Positions 35,908-48,735 of a stretch of DNA of 64,000 nucleotides are shown here, one piece after another. Position 1 is the first letter of the stretch, and every line of letters begins with the position of its first letter. Location: positions 73,350,757 to 73,414,756 of the forward strand of contig NC_077238.1 in assembly GCF_947179165.1 (NCBI RefSeq), in the 5' to 3' direction. Origin of the DNA: Solanum dulcamara (taxonomy: Eukaryota > Streptophyta > Magnoliopsida > Solanales > Solanaceae). The position numbers were made by a program, and so were the translations under genes. The notes beneath the pieces are model-generated. The model was given only the letters and a program-made list of their open reading frames with translations, did not search any database and was not told where the DNA came from.

Positions 35908-36133
35908 ATATCACGCTCCGATTTTGGATACATCTTTCAACGTCCCGATACATCACATCTCAATTTTGGATACATCACTCAATGTCTCAATACATCGCGT
36001 ACGTCCCGATACATCACATAAAGTGATGTATCCAACAGAAAGTGATGTATCCGATCGATACATCACATAAAGTGATATTTCCGACTAATACATCGCGTAA
36101 AGTGATGTATCTATCCGACAAAGTGATGTATCC
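35908..36133. repeat. Palindrome cluster built on GATACATCAC/GTGATGTATC
   Basis: At least ten copies of GATACATC or its complement occur in 230 bp. They make hairpins at 36008-36032 (perfect 10-bp arms, 5-base spacer), 36057-36081 and 36088-36112. The left part is mostly one orientation and the right part mostly the other, so the whole block is a larger inverted repeat, as in foldback or MITE elements. Confidence 0.85.
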
Positions 36134-37600
36134 AAAAATATGAGAAAGTAGGAATTTTCGTAATTTTTTCAAGTGATAAATTTTTATAGAGAATATGATA
36201 AAATAAATTATTTATTTAGGTAATCTTACCTTAAATTTTACCCATGACCTTTTACCATGTCCAAGTACATGATCAGTACTGTTAATTCCAAAGTTTAGAT
36301 ATCGTCCGTTGGACATAGCCATGGTTGATAACGTAGCTTATGTTTTAGAAGAAAAAATATAGAGGGGAATAGGCTTATGATCCCTTGGCAGTAAGAAGAA
36401 CCATTTCAGCTGACTTTTGTCTATGCATTTAGAGTTTATAGGTATTATAATTTCTTTTTAATATTATTATTTTATTAATCAGCTTGCGCACATCTAAATT
36501 GTTCAACTGAATATCTACATTCTAGTACATGCCCAAATAATTTTGCTTACTTGTAAAAAAAAAATCATGAAGCGCGCCAATTTGATTGCTCCATTTAATT
36601 AGTGCATGCCCTTATATTTTATTCTGCTCAAATTCTCGTTTATTAGATAACTTAAGATAAAAGTGATTTCTTCTTTTAGCTTCTTCTTATTCCAACGCAT
36701 ATGTCTGGAATTTTAATTCATTATTTACTTATAGTTCAGTTATATGTGTATGATAAAGGTGCATGCATACTTTAAAAAATTAAAAGGATGCTAAATGAGT
36801 TTGTTAAATTTGTTGTGTTTTCTCAACTTAATTATTGAGATTTGTTTTCTTATGATATATAAAACTTACATTTTAAATCTGAACTTATTAAGTAGATTTG
36901 AGTGTTGAATTATTGATATTCAAAGAACATTTTTTTTTTTTGTACATATACATATCTGAAATTTCAACCCATTTTTATATCTATTTTAATTATGCGTGAC
37001 TAAGGTGCAAACATGTGAAAAAGTTATTTTTGACCAAAAAAAATCAAAATTGTTTTTAAACAAAAAATTTGGACACGACATGACTGAAAGTTTATCTCTT
37101 TATACATATACTTCAGTCACATGCAACTGAAGTTCAGACATCCATGAAAAATTCAAACACTCATGATTGAAATTTTAATCAATTTTAACTTATACATCAG
37201 TCAAAAAGTACCCGAACTTTTCCTTGACAATTCATACAAATAATAAGGCGAAAAAGTTTGATGTTTGATATTCGTAAGGACACACTTTCAGACATGAATG
37301 TCAGAAGTTGTCAAACTTTGGAAGCAACTGTCTGAATTTGTGCCTGAAGCGGATAAATTTGCAAAAACAATTAAAAAATACGCACAAATTAAATGGCGAC
37401 CCCAAAAGCGGGCGTTGCCCTCGAAATATAGACATGTGAAAAGATATCACCTGTTAATTTTTTAAGATTTTTGCACGGATTGCCCGCTATTTTAGGGTGG
37501 TCATTAATTCTTGCTCCTTAAGTATAATCGTTGGTTTCTAAGAAAATTCCCTTGCTTCTCATTAAATGAAGATTTATGTGTCAAAGCTTAATTTTTGAAT
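36134..37600. other. AT-rich intergenic DNA, no gene recognised
   Basis: No coding stretch, transposon end or RNA gene was found. A segment at 37095-37330 repeats ACATGAATGTCAGAAGTTG- and AACTGAAGTTCAGACAT-like words and may be a decayed dispersed repeat. Confidence 0.45.
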
Positions 37601-37820
37601 TGTCTGATAAAAGTTTAGAAAATTAAGAGGTGCATGACGTTGTGGCTTCTAAAACTGAACTTAAGTCTTGTAAGACATAACTTGCACCTTGTGAATTGCA
37701 AGGCAAAAGTTTGTCCGACAAAATTTAGAGAACTAAGAGGCATAACTTTGTGAGTACTAAAATAAAACTTGTGTTTTGTAAGACAACTTGTGCTTTGAGA
37801 ATTTTGTTTGCCTTGTAATT
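37601..37820. repeat. Degenerate tandem duplication, period about 112 bp
   Basis: Units begin at about 37605 (GATAAAAGTTTAGAA) and 37717 (GACAAAATTTAGAG), and both run into ACTTGTG- and TTGTAAGACA-like sequence. The 80-codon minus open frame across it repeats the same peptide pattern and is not a recognised protein. Confidence 0.75.
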
Positions 37821-38730
37821 TTATATTTTTATTTTCTGACTTCAAAGGTATTTTCAATCCGATTTTTGTTACTTAAAGTGTCGAAGGACAAAAGTTAAAG
37901 ACCACAAATTTGAAGGTTCAAAATTATCACGATTCGAGATACTCCTTAGTCGAGATACGATGTTCAGAGACACAAGTGACCCCAAACTAACCTCATGGTA
38001 TGACGTGACACTAAGATAGTGTACATAGTTGAAATAAAATGAAAAGTGTAATAGAGTCTCAAATGACCAACATAGTATAGAAGAGAATCTGATACAAAGA
38101 CATAAGCGAAAATATAAAATGTATGTCTGAAAGCCTCTACTACATATGTGAGTTTCTAGGACATGTCCCTAGATAACTCAAACAATCTGAAAACGGAAGT
38201 AAAGTCTAAAATGAACATAAGAAAATCATAAGTGGTATGTTTTCAAACCATGAGGACTCACCAAGCAGTGCAAAGTTGATAAAATTCTGCACTAACCACT
38301 AGCCGGATAAGGAGCGCCAGAACCTATATTATGAAATAATATAGGCAGAAAAGTATGTGGTCAATACTTGAAATATACTGAGTATGAGAAAATGCATAAA
38401 TATGACATAATAACATAATAAGTCTAAAAATATGATAATGCAATGACCAAGTAAATATAATATGAAGCTACTGATCAGATTCTGAAAACATAGTACAATG
38501 TCATGTAATATTCTGAAAAATCATAACATATATGGGAGATATCATTAACCGATATAAACTATGTGAGGTAAAACATGAAGTTCGGTGTTCTGCTTCCACA
38601 TTGAAAAGAGAGTGTCCTACTTGCCAAGGTAAGGACCATGAGTCTAAGCTAAGGTGGATCCACTAGCTAAAGTCTATAAAGACTAAATCCTATGAGGGCA
38701 CGTAGTTCTAGGACAAAGGAATTGTTATTT

Positions 38731-41700
38731 TATCACGACCCAATTTATTAGATTATGATGGCACCTACTTCAATCCATCAGTAGGTAAGCCTAACCCATA
38801 GCCTAAAGCCAGAAACAATGGGCTATCAAGCGGAAGACAGTCAAAAAAAGCAAGTGAATAGGTATTAATAAGAAGAAGTAAAGGAGCAACAATAATACAT
38901 CCACAAAAAACCATCCCTAATACATCCACAAAAAATCATCCCCAAGACCTGACATCAGTCGATATTTGAGCATCTAATCAAAAATAAGAGTACAAGACTT
39001 ATACAAATAAAAAATAAATACAGAAAGACTTTTAAAGCAAGTAAAGACTAGTCCTAGCCCAAAATATATGGAAATTGACAACTTCGGATGCCAAGAACTC
39101 ACCCAATCTCCGAATGCAAGATGCTCCGCACCAATTTCAAATCATCGACGATAATCCTACTATAATTAGCAGGGTGTAGATGTGTAGTATGAGTACCAAA
39201 CGAATGGTACTCAGTTGGCATAAGCTGACTGAACTCCACATATAAAGTAAGTATAAACAACATGTAAGCTAAGTAAGTAAAACACAAGTAACTAAACTGG
39301 AGCTAACATAAGGTAAGACGGGAAATAAGAGTAAAGAGACAAAATACATAGGGAAAATAACCAGAGTCAAGGAACGCATCTAAAAGCGCCAACCAACAAC
39401 CTATATACAATAAGCAGGCACTATAGGAATCAACTAATTAAGAATGAAATACCAACTGTCACTGCTTCACATAGTCACATAAGGACTAATCCAACTTATC
39501 CTAGCAGGAAGTACCAACTATAAATCCAGACTAAGACACCTTGTAGACCCACTACAAATGCAACATGAGATAAGTATAATCAAACAACAATAGACAGGAT
39601 GCCCATACCCCTGAAAGGTACAAACTATAACAAACATATCCCCGACCCCCATAAAAATGGAGGACTAAACAATACACAAGTATACTGGTGATAGGTGATA
39701 ATAATGAATGCAAATTATAATAAAACCAGTAACATCATCGGTGGCTCTCAGAGATCATAAATAAATAAGTGTATAGAGCCACCCCAGCTCTCGGCCTGCC
39801 AGATAGGACCCATGTAGCTCCCTCATTCGGTTCAGTGGTGTACCATCCAAAGGCGCCTATAGGGTATGCGAGAAGTCTGTATATACTTTTTGGGTCCAAA
39901 TCAGGTCTTATATAAAACATATAGCATCCTTGTAATGTTACCAAAAAGTGAGTATCCAAGCCGATGTATAAAAGGGCGACGCTGCACCGGATAGTTAAGT
40001 ATAGGGTAAAGGCATTTCAGATTCAACCAATGTAGAAAAAGGGCGATGTTGCGCCAGATATCAATAAAAATTGAGTGCATCCTTTATGCCTCTTATACTT
40101 CCAGTATAAAAAGGGTACATCCCCGATGCTTCATAAGTCTCAAAACTAGTGTCCAATGATCCAGGTGGTACAACTCCCGTTAAAACCAATTTTAAAAATA
40201 GTAAAAGTGTGAGAATGTCTTCTCAAAAATAGTAGTTAAACTCAATGAAGAAATCAGAATAGTACCATAAAATATGTGAAAATGCTCAACCAATGCAAGC
40301 ACACCATCACCAACATCCAAACAAGGCACACACAATCTAAAATATAATATCAAGTCTTACTACACTATCAAGGTGAAAAAAACTAACCTGGGATCCAATT
40401 ACTCATTGAATATGGCCTCGGGCCTAACAATATAATACTAGACAAAAAAGCATCACAAGCCTAACACTAAACAAAAATTGAAGTAATCAGGAGATGGCTC
40501 AGAATTAAATAGGGGGAGAAATATCTCTAGAAACTATACATTTACCCCGAATATGCCGTACCAGCTCACAACTGAGCACCTCTAAACCAAACATATGGCT
40601 ATGACGAGCCTCTGAGGTCTCAGGCACTAGAATGAGGTACACCATCCGAAATAAGTTCCACCAAAAGCTACGACTAGCAATAGGATAGTAGAACATACCT
40701 TAAAGCACCTACGTCTTAAACCTAACCTAAGGCCATCAGTTGTAATCCTAAATAAGGAGAATATCAATAATCCCAACCGTAAACAAGGCCACATGACTAA
40801 AGTAAGGATTTCACAAGACTATTCTAGTCTATGGCCCAACTGTGAACCAAGAAGATAGAATGGGAGAAGGATAACCCTATTCTCGAAAAGTACCAGCTTG
40901 AACCACATGCAATAAATACTAAACGATATCTAATAAATTTTAATCAAAGTGGGAGACTGTAGCCTACCTCAATTCCTATCACCCATGCTTCAAATCTACC
41001 AATTTGATCTTTCCACCTCCCAATCATCTCTAATTACTGCCACGCTAACAAAAATTGATCACAACATCAATACGAATGTTTTGACACAAAAATTGTATTT
41101 TTCAAAAATTAACTCAAAATTGGGTCTAAAATGGGATTGTGGGGAACCGATAATGGAAATCTCAAAATTGAGTTCATAAAAAGCTTTATTTGAGCGTACT
41201 AAACTTTTGTTCCAATTTATGGCACAATTCGACACTCGTAAGTAAAGAAACCAGCCCATGCATTTTTATTTACCATTAAGCTTAACAAAGGAGAAAGGGC
41301 AGCAACTAAAGCTCAAAAATAAACCTCAAATGGAGGTCCCTCATTAGTCACTGAGCATTCCAATACGTAGAAAGAAATTTCTCAAATATGCTGGACTTCA
41401 AATCACCCAAAACAGAGTCTCTAAAATCTAGTTATCAAATTTTGAATGTTGAGGAAATGACTGAAAAAAGGTTTGATCTTTGTTTAAAGGGGACAATTAA
41501 TTGACTATCTCAAACGTAGGCCCTAAGGCTGCGATTGCAGAGGTCAACAGGGTCTGGTCAACCCAAATCCTCCTTCGCAAACTCGGAGGTTCTCCCACGA
41601 ATGCAAAAGGTTGAGGTGACTCCTCTTTGCGATCCCAGAGACCTGCCCGCGAATGCGATGCACAAGGCCATAAGCCTTCGCGAACGTGATAGCACACTCG

Positions 41701-42473
41701 CGAACTCAAAGTCCAAGACAAGTGGCCTCCGTGAAAGCAACACTAGGCACGCAAATGCGAAGGGTAAATAGTGTTTCACCTGCAAGTGTTGCACCAGCCC
41801 AACTTTGAGTCTAGAAAAAGCTCCAATGGGGTGCTCGGGATTCGATCAAAATCTCATGCGCACAAATGAGATATGCTACTCTACCAAATTCGATATTCCA
41901 AACTCATGGCACAGTCAAAATATCCAGTCGAGGTAATCTTGATAAAAGTAGATTCCACACTCAAGTATCATTTTAAGCTAAAATTTATTTTTAAAAAAAC
42001 TCAAAATGAGACCGGATGCTTCAAAAATTGTACAAAAAGTTGTTCCAGACCAAAATTGACATTTTGGAGCTAAACGCGTTGATAGAATTTAAATTGGAAC
42101 ATGTTTACCATAAATGTTGACCAAAGTCAAACTTAGGTTAAAGCTTAAAGGTTAAAATGCCTAATGACTCAAACTCGCACCAAAAGCCTTGAGACTCGAG
42201 TCAAATATGCCACTACCCTAAAATGACCATTCGAGAGTTGGTGGAACTATCAGAATCTCATTCAGAGGTCGTTTTCCTGGATTTTTGACCTAAGTCAACC
42301 ATTCAAACTCTAAGAGCTCCAAAATAGGACAACATGCATAAAACCTAAACGAACGATCAGATGACCAAACTGTCGGTCCCAGCAAGTCATATATGACTTA
42401 GGGTCACTATAAGAAAGTTTTAAATGCTGAAAAAAATCTAAAAATAAAGGAAATGACCTGGAGGGTCTATACA
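38731..42473 (-). repeat. Left (3') LTR of element C
   Basis: It carries the tracts AAAAGGGCGACGCTGCACC and AAAAGGGCGATGTTGCGCC (39968 and 40038) and a GC-rich gcga-type block at 41505-41770, both shared with the right LTR. Open frames here (for example 41535-41794, both strands) come from that block. Confidence 0.85.
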
Positions 42474-44323
42474 ACATTAACTACTAAAAGAAATTTTATT
42501 CGTGAAAGTAGAAGGATAATTACAACCTGAAGGCATAAAAAGGAGAGGGTACCGAACCTGCTCGCTCCTCCAGACCCTCGGACACCCTCTCAGATCGAAT
42601 AACACTATCACAGAACTTAGGCTGAGAGGAACATCCTCAAATTCACTTTAAATTCCCAAAACCTCCTCCAATTCCTTTTTTGGGTTTTAACTCTCGCCCA
42701 ACAAACTTTAACTTTACTGAAAACACCAGATTCATCTGAGAAAAACCAAAACCACACTGAAACCACCAAAATAAGAAACACAGGACTGTGGCAGATGAAA
42801 CTCAACTCATAATTCAAAATACTTGCCTTATGCTCCAAATCCATCTTCTTTTAGCCACCAAGGGCATTCTGCCGGTCCTTGGCCATTCTAAACACTACCA
42901 ATACCATCGAAAACTTGCTTACAGAAACATACAATGCTAACCTAAAAGGAGTTAAATACTTCTACTGAACCTCTAGGGATAAAAACAACCAATACGAGGA
43001 AAGCAATCCGGGGCAAAGCCCAATATCCCAATCTCAACTTCAAAAGCCAACAATCCAAGAGAAATCCCAACCTTCTGAAACTAACACTCCACTCAATAGG
43101 GCGATTATCCCACAAATGACCAAGCCACGCTGAGCCGAACTTCAGTGACTTACTTCTATCGTAGGAACTTTTGAAGAGCGGACACTATGTGTCCACAACC
43201 ACTCTTTCACCTTGAATCTAAGCAAACCATCCTAGCCTAAAGGAAATTAAGTTAGTAGGCGGCGTATTAACATGGATAATCAATCGGTAAAAGTCTAAGG
43301 GAAAAAATCCCACTCACCAACACCACAAGCTATCGAATATGCCAAAAGCGAACCTCACATACTAAACCAATATAAAATCACAGATTCCACAAATTACTTT
43401 GTCCCCATCTTGTAGATGAACCTTCTAATCAACTCTCATTCTCCAGCTTAGGCTACATCTGAAACCAAGTACGAACACCACTACTCCAACTCCAAATAGA
43501 AAACAAAGCCTCGAGAGCTACCAACACAAGTGCAGAGAACTAGCAACAACAGTAACAAGGCACACCGAGAGATCAAACTTCCCAAATTCCCAACTAGCCA
43601 TAGCTAAGTGCCAAACTCCTCAAAACAGAAGGCTAACTAGGATTACCACAGAAGTCTATACTACATTTCTCACAACTCCAACAACCATAACTCTCCCAAC
43701 TACCATAAAACCTAGACATCAAGATTGCGATAAAGGAATCAACAAGGTAGGTAAAAGAGAGCAAACCCCAACTTTGTGCCTTAGGGCTGAAAATACTAAT
43801 AAGGCATAGGAAGGAATCAACAAGTGGGATCTATCGCAACTCTCAGAAGGCTACATCTCCATTTACTCACTATCTCAATGCCCAACCTTTCAATTATGAA
43901 CCAAATAATGTCAGGCAGCCAAGATAGTCAGCTAAGCCAAGAATACCATAATGGCATGAGAGAAATACTAATCAAAGCAATACTAGCTATGCACAATGGT
44001 GAGAATATCTATTCAACCACTAATCTAACAGGATGACACGCAACTAAAGTGACCTTCTAAGCCAACTAGATCCATCAACACCATCACTCCCAGAACTAAT
44101 AAAGCTGGTCTAGCCACCTATCTAATAATGATAGATATCTCAACAACAATAATAAGCAAGGGAGATAAAGGACCAACTTACTAGCCCGACCAAAAACTCA
44201 TAACATAACCACCAAGCCAAAGGCACGAGGAGTTTCTCAATCACCACTTATCAATAAAAACACTCAACCTAGCCGATCCACTACTAAAAGAAATCAACTA
44301 AGTCACTGAAGCATATACACATA
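42474..44323 (-). other. Interior of element C, no protein recognised
   Basis: This 1.85-kb stretch should hold the 3' part of pol in minus sense, but I could not recognise RT, RNase H or integrase motifs. It is probably heavily decayed or rearranged. Confidence 0.4.
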
Positions 44324-44887
44324 TGTCACGATCCAACTCCATAGGCCGTGATAGGTGCCCAAACTGGACACTCATGTATACCCCTACTAACTATAAGTAA
44401 ACATGTCTCCTATTTGAGTCATAGCGTACCAACAGGCAAGAAAATATATAAGCCGACAAGGCTATTATAATATATAGGCACAACCTTACACGCATACATA
44501 TACAACCCACATACATGTCTACAGACCTCTAAGAGTATGAACAGTAACATAAGGCAGGACAGGGCCCCCGACGTACCCATGAACAAATAAATATATACAT
44601 CGAGGGTTAATATCAAAACTAGGCTCCGGCACATTGGAGTGTTTCTAGACTGCTGAGTGGAACTCCTACGCTGACGGATTCCCCAAGTGTGTATCTGTAC
44701 CTGCGGGCATGAACGCAGCCCCCCCCAAAAAAGGGGGTCAGTACGACATATGTACTGAGTATATAAAGCATAACTGAAAGCATATCTGAGATAAAGGGAG
44801 CCAGGGGGTAAATATGTCATGTAAGAAAACACTGTACCTGTACCTTGTCAAACATAAGAACATGCATGCTCATACTATACAATATAG

Positions 44888-45144
44888 CCGGCCCTTTCAA
44901 GGGCTCGGTGAATCATAACTGTAGGACCATCATAGGGTCCGGCGCCATCATTACCTTATCACATCACATCATCATCATATATATATACATACATACCCGA
45001 CCCTCTAGTGAGGGACTCGGTGAGTCATTCATGTCATTGCATTATCATTTCCTCATATAGTGTACCCGGCCCTTTAGTAAGGAACTCGGTGGATAATGTA
45101 ATGAACTACGCACGATTACATACCCGGCCTGGGACTCGGTGATA
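44888..45144. repeat. Four hairpin motifs ending in CTCGGTG
   Basis: Motifs at 44888, 44997, 45065 and 45122 follow CCGGCCCTTTCAAGGGCTCG or CCGACCCTCTAGTGAGGGAC, then CTCGGTG. The arms pair within each motif (CCCTTT/AAGGG, CCCTC/GAGGG), and the fourth is shortened to CCGGCCTGGGACTCGGTG. Confidence 0.8.
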
Positions 45145-45615
45145 GAAGGGTTACAGTATACACGAGTAGAGTAGTGAGTAACTATATGCAATTTAAAACA
45201 TTGTCCAAGACTCAATGAAGTAGTAACGACAAATTGTCATTTGAAAATCAAGACGATAGTCATATCATTCATTCCTCAAATATTACTATTGATCATATCA
45301 AAAGAGCCTTAGAAACCATGGGCATGAATCAAGACGATACAAAATAACTTATAAAATCAAGGACATTAACTACCGGAGAATCTCTTAGAAGAGAAATCAT
45401 GAATCACCCTCAAGGCTCATATTAATCCTTACTTAATACTAAGCCATGCCGAAAGAAAGAAGGGACGGCTTTACATACTCTCTTATTTTCCCTTATAGAT
45501 TCATCATATACATATGTGCCGTGGAACGTACAGCCCGATCCTTAGATAATAACATATATCATACTTGGCCCATCACGAAACTCGGTACCATAAATATTTC
45601 ATCATAACATCATAA

Positions 45616-45760
45616 CTTATGTCAAAGACATATCAAGAGAGAAGAAGGGTAGCTTTACTTACTTATGCCAAAAACATGCCAAGAGAAGGAAGGAAGCTTC
45701 ACATACTTATGCCAAAAACATGCCAAGAGAAAGAAGATAACTTCCCATACTTGCTACTCT
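45616..45760. repeat. 45-bp tandem repeat, three units, in solo LTR D
   Basis: Units start at 45616, 45662 and 45706 with CTTATGYCAAARACATRYCA, followed by AGAGA-rich and CTT-ending sequence. Single related units lie near 45440 and 45901. Confidence 0.85.
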
Positions 45761-47324
45761 CCATCATATAGAAGCCTTGAGAGGCAATAACTCAACTAGT
45801 ATAGGAATTCTACCATCGAGAAGTGAATAAGACTTATGAGTCATACTTGGAGTTCTATGAATGGAATTATCCCCACATTTCGTATATCAATCACTTAAGG
45901 CTAAGACATGCCAAAAGAAAAGAAGATAGCTTTACATACCTTTTTCGGGATTAATTGAAATCCGGCTTGCCTTGATACCTCCTTAACCTATTGACATGGA
46001 AGTAATACTAAGATTAATAGCCTTTCACTTTCCAATATCCCACTCCACAACCAAATACTAATAGGAGTTATTTCCTTATCCATTACCCCGACTAGTTTGT
46101 TACTAGTTTCGATGCTACAGAAAATTGAGCAGCATTTCCCCTACAACTTCAACATCCCCGAGATTCCAAATCGGACACAATATCAACAACCATACCAACA
46201 ACAACAACTAGCAGCATATTTATAATTAAATCACTTCAACCTTACACAATACAAGCTCCAAACAACTAGTTCCAAACTACGATACCAAAAATAGAGTTTC
46301 TAGTTTCCATTTTGTAAAACATTTAACCGTACAAAGCGGGGGTCGTGTGGATGCAATCAGAAGCTCCCCCAACTCTTTTATAACACATTTAGGCCCTGAA
46401 ACACACACCACACAACCAGCAGCTGCCTTCAAACACGCAGCGCTTCACTTCGACGAGTTCAATTAAGATTGTTTCTTTCGCTGAGCATTTCTACGACGTT
46501 CTTACACTTCCAGCAGCATAAAGGATGTGTAATAAACCCTATAAAAACACCATAAACTTCAAATTGAAAGGAAAGACATTACCTTTCAAATTGGCCAAAA
46601 CTCGCCAAAACTCGCCTCAGAACTTCTCTAGATGCGCTGAAATTGCGTGGATTGCTTGCTGTCCGTTTTGGGATGCACCAAGCCATGATTTTATACTGTC
46701 AATACCTACATATCATCTTGGTGCACTCTAGATAATTAATTCACGGAACGAAATCGAGGAACTCACCTTTTTTCTCTCCAAATCTGTGGCCTTCTCCCTC
46801 TCTAGCTAGAGTTTTCTTTTCTCCTCTTCTCTAGAATTTTCTTGAAATTTCTTTGATAAGAATGAACTAAAGGATAATATGAGACTAATAGTCATACAAC
46901 ATATATATATGCCACTTAATTAATGGGCTAACTTTCCAAGACTTGGGCCTTTTCTTTTGTTGGGCCTCAATATTACTATTATTATTATGAGAGCCAAACT
47001 ACTTATTGTAATTATTATTATTTTAGTCCAAAATCTACAAGTCTTCTCTCTTTTTGCAATTCACAAACTACTCTCCAAAATTCCCATTTTTGCCCTCGGC
47101 CTTCCTCCGTATTTCCACATCAATTTTTTTCCATGAACATCACACTGGTACAAAATAGAATAAACAAAATAAATCACAACATCATTCCTTGCAAATCAAA
47201 ATTTCTTTCTTTCCGAATGCCCAAAAGTACGGGATATAACATTCTTCCCTTCCTTAGAGTCGTTTAGCAGTGTTATAGATTATTCGGCTCACATGGTAAC
47301 TTCTAAGAAGCTTACGAACCTTCC

Positions 47325-47372
47325 AAGAAACTTAAGAAACTTAAGAAACTTAAGCAGCTTAAGAAATTTAAG
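47325..47372. repeat. 10-bp minisatellite CTTAAGAAA(A)
   Basis: About five units of CTTAAGAAAC and close variants lie 36 bp from the solo LTR end. Confidence 0.9.
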
Positions 47373-47439
47373 AACGTGTTCCAAGGTACAAAGGTACAGG
47401 GTGTAACAACATAAGTCTAAGTAAGGCTGCTACCACAAT

Positions 47440-48720
47440 CATGGGACAAATAACAAGTCAAAGAGGCACGTATTGGTATGAAAACCCCAAAACCACACAA
47501 TATAGGTAATGAATAACAAAACAATGAATTCACCAAATACAATCGATACATTGACCTTAGGCCTCTGGCTAACTTGTAAAAGCATGCAACAAATCATGAT
47601 TCGACTCAACCCGAACTCCTGAATCACCATAAACAACATTCTAAGCACCACCTCTAACTCGAGGAGACATGAACCCATGAGACTGACCTAGCTGAGCAAA
47701 CCGCATGATGGTCCCACACTAAGGACACTCTCAAGACCAGTGACCAAGATCCCTACAGATGCAACAAGGTCCAACTGCTCTAGCCTAGTGAATAGGAGAA
47801 GTATGGAATGCTTGAAAGATCAACTCTCGTCTGAGGCACTCCCAGTACCAGTGATCAAACTCCCCAAAATTATTGCAACCTTTATAGTCTGAAGCCCGGC
47901 AAGAAGAACGCGACGAACCCTTCTAGTGGCCCCTAACAAATTATGAACCATCTCTAACCTCTTGGAACTACCTTTGGTTGGCTGTACCAGGGTCCTGCGA
48001 CACTCTATAACAAAGTGTCCTACCTCGCCACACTTATAGAAACCATCACCAATATTAACCCGTTGGAAGGACCCAGCTGGAATAAGATAAGCTCCAACAC
48101 CTGAAGGCCCAATGTTCTCACCCTAAGAGGTCTGATCTGAACTCTTTCCGTTGTAAGCTCCATGACCTACCTCAGAACCTTCTGGAATCTGATGTTCTAG
48201 AGTCATAAGACTGATGGGTCGAGAAGTAAGATGGCCCTCAAGTCATGCTTGCTCTATAGTCCTCGCATCCACCTCTATTATGTGTTTTGACTCCAAAAGG
48301 AATGGCAAAGATAATCCCCCGACAAACTCTTGATGTATATTCCGATCTGTAGGGGATGATATGGGGTTATACCAGCCCACTCAAGAAATCTCATGACATA
48401 CTTTGATAATGATGATGAACCCTACTGGGGAACATTTAACCCATCTCTAGCCTGAGAACTATCTATCGACACTCTGGTAGAACTTGTTGATGGTCCGATT
48501 GGGTCCATCGAAAACCTCATGCAATCCATCTAAGAGATGGTGGATTTCAAAGGATCAATTTTAGAGGTTAATCGAAGCAAAAAATAAGATAAGGAGTCAA
48601 TGAACATAATTTCCTAAAAATTCCCTATAGCCTCCCAAAGATAAGATACAAACGTCTTCGCTCTAATCCGCAGGACTCTACTAGGCATTTTCATCATACC
48701 AACGATGTCGGTCATCCTAG
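47440..48720 (-). pseudogene. Element C gag remnant with zinc knuckles
   Basis: In minus sense, pieces of gag follow the primer site. One knuckle reads FYKCGEVGHFVIEC (about 48000-48045), with its first Cys changed to Phe. Another reads CCICRDLGHWS.EC (about 47710-47760), interrupted by a stop. A weaker third Cys/His segment lies around 47830-47890. Past them a segment resembling the gag-protease junction reaches 47440, where solo LTR D begins. Stops and frame changes are frequent. Confidence 0.75.
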
Positions 48721-48721
48721 A

Positions 48722-48734
48722 GCTCTGTACCAAC
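48722..48734 (-). other. Primer-binding site of element C
   Basis: The minus strand reads TTGGTACAGAGCT right beside the LTR, a form of the initiator-Met site TGGTATCAGAGC that lacks one base. Confidence 0.65.
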
Positions 48735-48735
48735 T

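Larger units (their letters stand above)
44324..47408 (-). mobile_element. Solo LTR of family D, 3085 bp
   Basis: It starts TGTCACGATCCAACTCC and ends CAGGGTGTAACA (minus sense TGTTACACCCTG...GTGACA). An exact 5-bp duplication ACATA flanks it (44319-44323, 47409-47413). With no interior or second LTR this is a clean product of LTR-LTR recombination. It sits inside element C and is therefore younger. The sequence is unlike LTRs A, B and C except at the tips. Confidence 0.9.

Noticed and set aside
44419..44832. 137-codon minus-strand open frame
   Set aside because: It lies inside solo LTR D, has no recognisable domain and is Tyr/Leu-rich as expected from AT-rich LTR sequence.
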